Origin: Streptomyces broussonetiae
Lineage (GTDB): Bacteria; Actinomycetota; Actinomycetes; Streptomycetales; Streptomycetaceae
Direction of reading: 5' to 3'
NCBI RefSeq assembly: GCF_009796285.1
Contig: NZ_CP047020.1
Span: forward strand, 3,100,001-3,164,000
Length of the DNA: 64,000 nucleotides
Every line of letters starts with the position of its first letter. Position 1 is the first letter of the stretch. Below, one piece after another: positions 57,951 through 64,000 of the stretch. The notes under the pieces are model-generated. The model ran no database searches, was not told the DNA's origin, and saw only the letters and a list, made by a program, of their open reading frames with translations. Position numbers and translations under genes: made by a program.

Positions 57951-58184
57951 TTACTCCTCCGGCGGAAACACCGCCTCCCCGCTCCCCGCCAACGTGATCA
58001 GGATCGCCTCCACCGGGCAGCTCTCGGCCGCCTGCAGGACCGGTTCGGTCGCGTCCGTGTCCGGGGACAGCGGGTGGGACTGGCGGGCGGAGTCGAGGCG
58101 GAAGGCGTCGGGGGCGTGGTGGAGGCACTGGGCCGAGCCGATGCACACCGACCGGTCGACCTCGATGTGCCAGCGGTCGCCCAT
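57951..58184 (-). CDS. Ferredoxin, 3Fe-4S type
   Basis: 77 residues. Three cysteines are available for the cluster: CX5C in VCIGSAQC, and Cys in AESCPVEAI. The second position of the usual CXXC pair is replaced, which is the pattern of 3Fe-4S ferredoxins that donate electrons to P450s and ring oxygenases in Streptomyces. No P450 gene adjoins in this window. It is 3 bp behind the aldehyde dehydrogenase gene, so co-expressed with it. Confidence 0.93.
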   Translation of the reverse strand: MGDRWHIEVDRSVCIGSAQCLHHAPDAFRLDSARQSHPLSPDTDATEPVLQAAESCPVEAILITLAGSGEAVFPPEE

Positions 58185-58187
58185 GCC

Positions 58188-59639
58188 TCACGCCCCCGCC
58201 GGCAGGTGGATCATCTTGTGCTCGAGGTATGCGCCATAACCCTCGGGGCCGAACTCCCGGCCGAGGCCCGAGTTCTTGTAACCGCCGAACGGGCCGAGCA
58301 TGTCCAGGCTGAAGGTGTTGACCGAGTAGGTGCCGGTGCGGACCTGGCGGGCGATCTCGATGCCGTGATCCACGTCGGCGGTCCACACGCTGCCGGACAG
58401 TCCGTAGTCGGAGTCGTTGGCCATCTTCACGGCCTCGGCCTCGTCGCCGTACGGGAGCAGGCAGATCACCGGGCCGAAGATCTCCTCGCGGGCGATCCGC
58501 ATGGAGTTGTGGACGTCGCCGAAGAGGGTCGGCTCGACGTACCAACCGCGCTCCAGACCTGCCGGCCGGCCGCCGCCGGTGAGGATCTTGGCGCCCTCCT
58601 CCTGGCCGATCCGGATGTAGTCGAGGCTGCGCTGCTGCTGGCGGCGGGCGACCAGCGGGCCGACCTGGGTCGCCGGGTCCAGCGGATCGCCGACCTTCAG
58701 CGCGCTCGCCGCTGCCGCAAAGGCGTCGGCGTACTCGTCGTAACGGGCGCGCGGGACGAGGATGCGTGTCTGGGCCACGCACGCCTGCCCGTTGTTCATC
58801 CAGGCGGCCGGGACGATCCCGGACACCGCCGTCTGCACCTCCGCGTCCGGCAGGACGACCGCCGCCGACTTGCCGCCCAACTCCAGGGTCACACGCGTGA
58901 GATGGCGGGCCGCCACCTCCATCACCCGCTTGCCGGCCGCGACCGACCCGGTGAAGGAGATCTTGTCGATGCCGGGGTGCGCGACCAGGTACTCGCTGAC
59001 CTCCCGGTCGGCGGGCAGGACGGACAGGACGCCCTCGGGCAGCCCCGCGTCGCGCGCGATCTCCGCCAGCACGTACGCGTCCAGCGGGGACTCCGGGGAC
59101 GGCTTCAGTACGACCGTGCAGCCGGCCAGCAGCGCGGGCGCGAGCTTGGCGGCGGCCACGAACTGCGGCACGTTCCACGGGACCACGGCCGCGACGACAC
59201 CGACCGGCTCGCGCCGGACGAGGATCGGACCGAGCACCCCGGCGCGGCGCTCCTCGTGGGTGAAGTCCTTCGCAACCTTGATCGCCGCGTCCCACACCAT
59301 CATCGCGCCGAGCGCCTGGGCGAGGACGCTCCAGGAGTACGGGGAGCCGTTCTCGGCGGAGATCACCCGGGCGATCTCCTCGTGCCGGGCGGCGATACCG
59401 TCCTTGATCCGGGTGACGACCCCGACCCGCTCCTCGAGCGTCGCCCGCGGCCACGGCCCCTCGTCGAAGGCGCGGCGTGCGACGGCCACGGCCCGGTCGA
59501 CGTCCTCCCGGGAGGCGTGCGGCACCCGGCCGATGACCTCCTCGGTGTGCGGCGAGATCACCTCGATGACGTCCTTGCCGAAGGGATCGGTCAACTCCCC
59601 GCCGATGAACAGCTGTCCGTGTTCCACGAGCTCCGTCAT
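58188..59639 (-). CDS. NAD(P)-dependent aldehyde dehydrogenase
   Basis: 483 residues from ATG 59639, with AGGTGG 5 nt before. The GTG nine bases upstream is less likely. Catalytic Cys is in MNNGQACVAQTRI, catalytic Glu in TLELGGKSAAV, oxyanion Asn in VVPWNVPQF, and the cofactor site in ISFTGSVAAGKRV. The family oxidises aldehydes to acids. Together with the alcohol dehydrogenase at 38.2 kb it would complete oxidation of a primary alcohol. Its promoter holds an 18-bp palindrome shared with the divergent metallo-hydrolase gene. Confidence 0.93.
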   Translation of the reverse strand: MTELVEHGQLFIGGELTDPFGKDVIEVISPHTEEVIGRVPHASREDVDRAVAVARRAFDEGPWPRATLEERVGVVTRIKDGIAARHEEIARVISAENGSPYSWSVLAQALGAMMVWDAAIKVAKDFTHEERRAGVLGPILVRREPVGVVAAVVPWNVPQFVAAAKLAPALLAGCTVVLKPSPESPLDAYVLAEIARDAGLPEGVLSVLPADREVSEYLVAHPGIDKISFTGSVAAGKRVMEVAARHLTRVTLELGGKSAAVVLPDAEVQTAVSGIVPAAWMNNGQACVAQTRILVPRARYDEYADAFAAAASALKVGDPLDPATQVGPLVARRQQQRSLDYIRIGQEEGAKILTGGGRPAGLERGWYVEPTLFGDVHNSMRIAREEIFGPVICLLPYGDEAEAVKMANDSDYGLSGSVWTADVDHGIEIARQVRTGTYSVNTFSLDMLGPFGGYKNSGLGREFGPEGYGAYLEHKMIHLPAGA

Positions 59640-59665
59640 GCCCGCCACCTTTCTGACGCTGTTTC

Positions 59666-59683
59666 AGAACTGATATCAGTTCT
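59666..59683. promoter_or_regulatory. 18-bp perfect palindrome in the ALDH/metallo-hydrolase divergent promoter
   Basis: AGAACTGATATCAGTTCT is perfectly self-complementary. It contains the AGAAC and GTTCT half-sites of KstR boxes, but 8 bp apart instead of 2. It lies 27-44 bp from the ALDH start and 55 bp from the divergent start. Confidence 0.7.
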
Positions 59684-59737
59684 AGTTATAGTGGGCAATG
59701 GCCGTGCGGCAGCGCGGCCGACGGGGCGGAGGGTCTG

Positions 59738-60757
59738 ATGACGACGACGTTCGATCACGGCGGGGACGTACGGTCCGTGGCGGTCCCCATCCCGGACAAC
59801 CCCCTCGGCCACACGCTGGTGTACGTGGTCGGGACCGATCGCGGCCCGGTGCTGGTCGACACCGGCTGGGACGATCCCGCGTCCTGGGACACGCTCACGG
59901 CGGGACTGGCCGCGTGCGGTACGGCGGTGACGGAGGTGTACGGCGTCGTCGTCACGCACCACCACCCCGACCACCACGGCCTGTCGGCGCGGGTGCGCGA
60001 GGCCTCGGGGGCCTGGGTGGCGATGCACGCGGCCGACACCGCGGTCGTCAGGCGCACCCGGGAGGCCCGGCCGGAGCACTGGTTCACCTATATGAGCGCC
60101 AAGCTCGCGGCGGCCGGCGCCCCGGAGGAACATCTGGCGCCGCTGCGCACCCCCCGCACCCTGCCCGGTCTCGCCCCCGCCCTCCCGGACCGGGAGATCG
60201 TCCCCGGTGAACTCATCGACCTGCCCGGCCGCAGGCTGCGCGCGATCTGGACCCCGGGCCACACGCCGGGCCACGTCTGCCTGCACCTGGAGGAGCGGCA
60301 TCCGGCCCAACTGCCGGGAAACGGGCGTCTGTTCAGCGGGGATCATCTGCTGCCCCGGATCACCCCGCACATCGGCCTCTACGAGGATCCCGACGACGCC
60401 ACCGTCACCGACCCCCTCGGCGACTACCTCGACTCCCTGGAGCGGATCGGCCGGCTCGCCCCGGCCGAGGTCCTCCCCGCCCATCAGCACGCCTTCACCG
60501 ACGCGTCCGGCCGGGTACGCCAGTTGCTCGACCACCACGAGGACCGGCTCCGCGGCCTGCTGGCCCTCCTCGCCGAGCCGCTCACCGCCTGGCAGGTCGC
60601 CGAGCGCATGGAGTGGAACCGTCCGTGGGACCACATCCCGCTGGGGTCACGGAACATCGCCGTCTCGGAGGCCGAGGCCCATCTGCGGCGGCTGGTCAAG
60701 CAGGGGCGGGCGGAGGCGGTGGCGGGCAGCGACCCGGTGGCGTACGTGGCGGTGTGA
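59738..60757 (+). CDS. Metallo-beta-lactamase-fold hydrolase with C-terminal winged helix
   Basis: 339 residues from ATG 59738, with GGAGGG upstream. The zinc motif HXHXDH is THHHPDHHG (about 70-78), followed by ligand His in WTPGHTPGH and Asp in LFSGDHLL. The C-terminal 90 residues (EVLPAHQHAFTD..., LTAWQVAERMEW, EAEAHLRRLVKQGRAEAV) resemble a winged-helix module found in LACTB2-like nucleic acid or thioester hydrolases. It could act as a CoA-thioesterase in the same regulon (inference). It is divergent from the ALDH gene. Confidence 0.92.
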   Translation: MTTTFDHGGDVRSVAVPIPDNPLGHTLVYVVGTDRGPVLVDTGWDDPASWDTLTAGLAACGTAVTEVYGVVVTHHHPDHHGLSARVREASGAWVAMHAADTAVVRRTREARPEHWFTYMSAKLAAAGAPEEHLAPLRTPRTLPGLAPALPDREIVPGELIDLPGRRLRAIWTPGHTPGHVCLHLEERHPAQLPGNGRLFSGDHLLPRITPHIGLYEDPDDATVTDPLGDYLDSLERIGRLAPAEVLPAHQHAFTDASGRVRQLLDHHEDRLRGLLALLAEPLTAWQVAERMEWNRPWDHIPLGSRNIAVSEAEAHLRRLVKQGRAEAVAGSDPVAYVAV

Positions 60758-60805
60758 GCCGGTAGTTCGCTTGCGGCCCCCGCCTGTGTGCGGTTGGAAA
60801 GCCTC

Positions 60806-61264
60806 ATGGACCCCTTGGAGCGCCTGCTTGCCGAGCGCGCCTGCGAGCGTGTGATCACCGACTTCGTCCACCGCCTCGACCTCGGTGAACCGGCCTCGGT
60901 GGCCGGGCTGTTCACCGAGGACGGCAGCTGGCAGTGGCCGCCGCCGGGGGACGGGCGGCGGGTGACGGGGCGCGAGGCGCTGGCCGCGTACTTCGGCTCG
61001 CGGCCCGCCGACCGGCTCTCGCGCCGGTTCCTGTCCAACGTCCTCGTCACCGTGACCGGGCCGGACACCGCCACCGCCGTCTCGTACTTCGCGACCTACC
61101 GGGTCGACGGGTACGAGGGCGGCATGGTGCCCGCCGGGCCGCCCGTCCAGGTCGGCCAGTACGAGGACTCCTTCCGCCGGGCGGACGGGCGCTGGCTACT
61201 GGCCCACCGGGTGCTGCGGCTGCCCCTGGGCGGGCCGACCCCTCGTGCCGGCCGGGCTAGTTGA
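60806..61264 (+). CDS. NTF2/SnoaL-like small protein
   Basis: 152 residues from ATG 60806, with GGAAAG 3 nt before. GTG 60788 is possible. The N-terminal helix LLAERACERVITDFVHRLDLGEPASVAGLF and GRREALAAYFGSRPADRLSRRFLSNV fit the SnoaL_4 family of cone-shaped barrels, followed by the C-terminal strands VGQYEDSFRRADGRWLLAHRVLRL. Such proteins act as isomerases, cyclases or hydratases on aromatic or steroid ketones, or lack activity. It may belong with the adjacent epoxidase. The 3' end overlaps the convergent epoxidase gene by 8 bp. Confidence 0.85.
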   Translation: MDPLERLLAERACERVITDFVHRLDLGEPASVAGLFTEDGSWQWPPPGDGRRVTGREALAAYFGSRPADRLSRRFLSNVLVTVTGPDTATAVSYFATYRVDGYEGGMVPAGPPVQVGQYEDSFRRADGRWLLAHRVLRLPLGGPTPRAGRAS

Positions 61265-62681
61265 GGCCCGCCGCCCTGCGTTCCGTCTCGCTCAGGGGCG
61301 GGCCGGACAGCGGGGCCCTGCGGGGGCCCGTGGCGATGTTCCAGAGCATGTCGGGGGCAAACAGCCGGGATGCCGGGGCCTTCAGGCTCATCACGTCCAG
61401 CAGGCCCTGCAGGGCGCGCGGGTTGCCGGAGCCCGCGGCCACGGCCTTGTCGACGTAGGCACTGAGCATCCGCTCCACGAGGGTGGGCGGTTCGGACGTG
61501 GCACCGGGGTAGTAGGCGTCCTGGCCCACCGCGAGGTTCCAGGCGTTGCCGACCGGGCGGGCGACCGCGCGCTGGACGCGGCGGGCGGCGCCGGGGGCGG
61601 TGGGACCGTACCGGTCGAGGACCCGGCCGAGGGCGAGGGCGCTCTGCGCGGCGACGGTCAGGCCGTGGCCGTAGACCGGGTTGTAGCCGGCGACGGCGTC
61701 CCCGAGGACGGCGAAGCCCTCGGGCCAGGTCTCGGACTTCTCGTAGTAGCGGCGGCGGTTGGCGGTGCTGCGGGTGGTCACCGGGTCGGTCAGTGGCTTC
61801 GCCCGGGCCAGCAGGCGGCCGATGATCGGGTCCGTCAGACCGGTGCGCGCGAAGTGCTCGAAGGCGTCGGGGTCGGCGGTGGGCTGCCCGCCCCGGGTGC
61901 CGGAGAGCGTGACCAGCCAGCGGTCGTCCTCGATCGGTACGACGACCCCGCCGCGGCCGGGTGCCTCGCGCGGGTCGGCCTGGACGTTGACCACCGGGTA
62001 GCGGCGGCCGAGGGTGCCGTCGGGGGCCGCGTAGAGACGGCTGGCGTAGACGACGCCCGCGTCCACCACGCGCTCCGCGACCGGGGCGTGGCCCAGCGCG
62101 CGCAGCCAGGTGGCCGCCTGCGAGCCGCGCCCGCCCGCGTCGATCACCAGGTCGGCGTCCAGTGTGGTCTCCCGGCCGTCCGAGCCCCGCAGTAGCCGCA
62201 GGCCGGTCACCCGGTCGTGCCCGCCCGTCAGGCCGGCCGCCCGGGTGCCGTCGAGCAGGGTGATCCGGGGCCGGGCGAGGACGTGTCCGCGGATCACCGC
62301 GTCCAGCAGGTCCCGGCTGCACACGATCAGGTGGTGCCGGGAGTCGGTGAAGCGCCGGAACCACTGTCCCGAGGGCGCCTTGCTGACCAGGTCGGCCATC
62401 ACACCGACGAGTCCGGCGCCCTGCCCGGTCAGCTCGCCGGTGATGCCCGGCAGCAGGTCCTCCAGGGCGCTCACCCCGCCGGACCACAGCAGATGGGCGT
62501 GGCGGGCCTGGGGCAGCCCCTTGCGGGGCTCGGGGCCCGCCGGCAGCCGGTCGGCCTCCACGACGGTCACCTCGTGGAAGCGGGTGGCGAGCACGGACGC
62601 GGCGAGCATGCCGGCCGTACTGCCGCCGATGACGACCGCTCTGCGGCGGGCGGTGCGTATGTCAGCGCCTGTGTCAGGCAT
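61257..62681 (-). CDS. FAD-dependent epoxidase-like monooxygenase (MonCI/Lsd18 type)
   Basis: 474 residues. FAD-binding GGSTAGMLAASVLATRFHEVTVVE is at about 19-42. The stretch GPEPRKGLPQARHAHLLWSGG (about 49-69) is the signature of MonCI/Lsd18 polyene epoxidases and related fatty-acid or polyketide monooxygenases. A later element FAVLGDAVAGYNPVYGHGL binds the FAD phosphate, and RRYYEKSETWPEGF precedes it. No polyketide synthase is in the window, so substrate and pathway are unknown. The adjacent MAB_1171c-type gene overlaps its start by 8 bp. Confidence 0.9.
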   Translation of the reverse strand: MPDTGADIRTARRRAVVIGGSTAGMLAASVLATRFHEVTVVEADRLPAGPEPRKGLPQARHAHLLWSGGVSALEDLLPGITGELTGQGAGLVGVMADLVSKAPSGQWFRRFTDSRHHLIVCSRDLLDAVIRGHVLARPRITLLDGTRAAGLTGGHDRVTGLRLLRGSDGRETTLDADLVIDAGGRGSQAATWLRALGHAPVAERVVDAGVVYASRLYAAPDGTLGRRYPVVNVQADPREAPGRGGVVVPIEDDRWLVTLSGTRGGQPTADPDAFEHFARTGLTDPIIGRLLARAKPLTDPVTTRSTANRRRYYEKSETWPEGFAVLGDAVAGYNPVYGHGLTVAAQSALALGRVLDRYGPTAPGAARRVQRAVARPVGNAWNLAVGQDAYYPGATSEPPTLVERMLSAYVDKAVAAGSGNPRALQGLLDVMSLKAPASRLFAPDMLWNIATGPRRAPLSGPPLSETERRAAGLN

Positions 62682-63903
62682 GTGCGGTGAGACCTTCCGT
62701 GGCGGCCGCCTCCCGGCGGAACCTGTCGATGACCGGCATGTGGAACCGCAACGCCTGCGCGATGGAGTCCAGCTCGCTGTCGGAGAGGGCGGCCGCGGCG
62801 AGGGGCCGTCCCGCCTCGTCCGCCCGGCCCGCGGCGGGCGGTTCGTCCCCGCCGGCCGGGCCGTGCAGCACGTCGGCCGCGATCAGGATGTCCACCGCCC
62901 CGGCGATGCCCAGTGCTTCGGCGTCCGGGTGGCCCGCGGCCACGGCGGCCGTACGGACCCGCTCGCGCCGGGCCCGCTTGAGGTGCGGGGCCAGTCTGAG
63001 CAGACCGTCGTTGATGGCGGCCCGGCGCAGTTCGAGGCGCAGGGCGGCACCGCTGACCCGGCCGGTCGCGGGTGCTGCCGGGGCGGTGACCGTCACCATG
63101 GTCTGCCACAACGGTCGCAGCCGCCGGTGGGTGCGCACCAGCCGTCGGCGCTCGTCGACCACCGGGCCGGCCTGCCCGGCGATGAACCCGATGGCGACCA
63201 GCAGTGCCTCGGCGATGGCGAACGGCGGGGCGACGTACGTCGACAGCCAGTCCCAGTCCCGGCCGCTCCAGCGGGCGCCGATCGCGGCGAGTTTGGCGAC
63301 GTCGAAGACGAGCCCGAGGGCGTAGGCGACCTGGAGGAATATCACCGCCCGGCGCAGCCAGGTGTCCTCGACCTCCTTGTACCAGGCCCACAGCATGCCG
63401 GCCGCGACCAGCGCCGACACCAGGTGCGCGACCAGGTACAGCATCCCGAACTCGCGCATCCAGGGTGTGTCGGCGTAGTAGGTGTCGAGGTCGCGCAGCC
63501 GCTCCACGTGGTGGTCGCCGAGCGAGAACGTCGTCCACAGGCCCGCGATGATGGCCGAGTACGCCATCCACACCAGGCGGGTGCGCCGGCGGCGGACGGC
63601 GGACGGGGGTTCGCGCCAGGTGATGATGAGCCACAGGCAGGCGCCGCAGTAGGCGGTGAGCAGCGAATAGACCCACACGCCCGCGAAGTTGGGGACGCCG
63701 GTGATCCGGTTGATGCGGTGCAGGTTGGCGGGCGGCAGCGAGGCGAAGACGATCGCGCCGATGCCGAGCAGCAGCGCGGTGGCCCGCAGGATGGGGTCCT
63801 GCCAGGCGCGGCGCAGCAGCGGCAGTTTGATCACGAAGGCCACGACGAACAGCACGGCCGGCACGGCGTAGGCGGCGAAGGTGCCGGAGATGTCCCAGCG
63901 CAT
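62674..63903 (-). CDS. MAB_1171c-type putative transporter (polytopic membrane protein)
   Basis: About 409 residues from ATG 63903 (GTG 63906 also possible). Seven transmembrane helices lie in the first 215 residues (AAYAVPAVLFVVAFVIKLP, ILRATALLLGIGAIVFA, WVYSLLTAYCGACLWLII, and so on), with HHVERLRDLDTYYADTPW between helices 4 and 5. The cytoplasmic C-terminal 190 residues are helical (LRLELRRAAINDGLLRLAPHLKRARRERVRT). This is the MAB_1171c family, commonly encoded beside regulators and redox enzymes in actinobacteria. It overlaps the epoxidase start, so the two are coupled. Confidence 0.88.
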   Translation of the reverse strand: MRWDISGTFAAYAVPAVLFVVAFVIKLPLLRRAWQDPILRATALLLGIGAIVFASLPPANLHRINRITGVPNFAGVWVYSLLTAYCGACLWLIITWREPPSAVRRRRTRLVWMAYSAIIAGLWTTFSLGDHHVERLRDLDTYYADTPWMREFGMLYLVAHLVSALVAAGMLWAWYKEVEDTWLRRAVIFLQVAYALGLVFDVAKLAAIGARWSGRDWDWLSTYVAPPFAIAEALLVAIGFIAGQAGPVVDERRRLVRTHRRLRPLWQTMVTVTAPAAPATGRVSGAALRLELRRAAINDGLLRLAPHLKRARRERVRTAAVAAGHPDAEALGIAGAVDILIAADVLHGPAGGDEPPAAGRADEAGRPLAAAALSDSELDSIAQALRFHMPVIDRFRREAAATEGLTAHA

Positions 63904-64000
63904 CACGGTCCGCCGATGTTGCCCAGGGAGGACGACAGCCGGCCGGTGAGGGTGTCCTGGGTGGTCCGGCCGGTGGCCGCGCCGGGCCCGACGACCTTGG
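63903..64000 (-). CDS. 3' end of a gene upstream of the MAB_1171c protein (partial)
   Basis: The last about 31 codons (VVGPGAATGRTTQDTLTG, then RLSSSLGNIGGP) reach a TGA at 63903-63905 that overlaps the membrane-protein start (GTGATG). The upstream part lies outside the window and no family can be assigned. The 4-bp overlap indicates one operon with the MAB_1171c-like and epoxidase genes. Confidence 0.6.
   Translation of the reverse strand, partial: KVVGPGAATGRTTQDTLTGRLSSSLGNIGGP

Noticed and set aside
58074..59738. A 554-codon plus-strand frame opposite the aldehyde dehydrogenase
   Set aside because: Antisense shadow; the minus strand carries all aldehyde dehydrogenase catalytic motifs.

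Overview
The window is high-GC actinobacterial DNA, almost certainly a Streptomyces chromosome. Supporting signs are the strong G/C bias at third codon positions, an AfsR-type regulator, F420 enzymes, many GTG and leaderless starts, a single in-frame TTA codon, and a bifunctional RNase H/phosphatase. Gene order is typical of a core chromosomal arm, with scattered accessory genes and several decaying ones. The only RNA gene seen is rnpB (RNase P RNA, minus strand, about 23.45-23.88 kb). No tRNA, rRNA, CRISPR array or intact insertion sequence was found.

Layout. 0-5.8 kb: a 3'-truncated AfsR/SARP regulator, a broken Uma2 nuclease fragment, an M50 protease, NADPH:F420 reductase and a sialidase-like protein. 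5.9-19.5 kb: an MFS exporter with the window's only TTA codon, methionine aminopeptidase, heme oxygenase, a PhzF protein, a lipoprotein, a primase-polymerase-like protein, a TetR regulator, an Rsm22-type methyltransferase, a serine hydrolase, a Bcr/CflA exporter, an SDR and a D,D-carboxypeptidase. 19.7-20.9 kb is a graveyard: an ABC-permease 5' fragment abuts a multiply frameshifted aldo/keto reductase. 21-31.7 kb: DoxX, MazG-like, a secreted Cys-rich protein, rnpB, an EamA transporter with its AraC regulator, a TetR/FAD-monooxygenase divergon, MerR, an RNB ribonuclease and YaaA. 31.8-37.1 kb: KDPG aldolase, RNase H/phosphatase, a zinc-ribbon coiled coil, a Nif3 protein, a predicted propeller protein and a small His/Arg-rich protein.

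37-60 kb holds what looks like a dispersed KstR (sterol catabolism) regulon. It contains an Hsd4B-like MaoC hydratase, an alcohol dehydrogenase and an Hsd4A-like SDR in one operon, an SCP2-type lipid-transfer thiolase, an LLM F420-dependent oxidoreductase resembling Rv3520c, KstR itself, a 3Fe-4S-type ferredoxin and an aldehyde dehydrogenase. Three sites fitting the KstR consensus TNNAACNNGTTNNA lie in front of the hydratase operon, the thiolase and kstR. Other genes are interleaved: a NarL-type histidine kinase and response regulator separated by a reversed alpha-L-arabinofuranosidase gene, an ECF sigma factor with a probable anti-sigma partner, an MFS/carboxypeptidase-regulatory fusion, an amidase, and a glycosyltransferase/methyltransferase/toroid-protein operon. 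The right edge (60.8-64 kb) has an NTF2-like protein, a MonCI/Lsd18-like FAD epoxidase and a MAB_1171c-type membrane protein coupled to a gene that runs off the window.

Limits: functions come from reading motifs and remembered family sequences. No alignment or database search was possible. Several starts (flagged) are uncertain, and two genes appear to have only CTG as a well-placed start.
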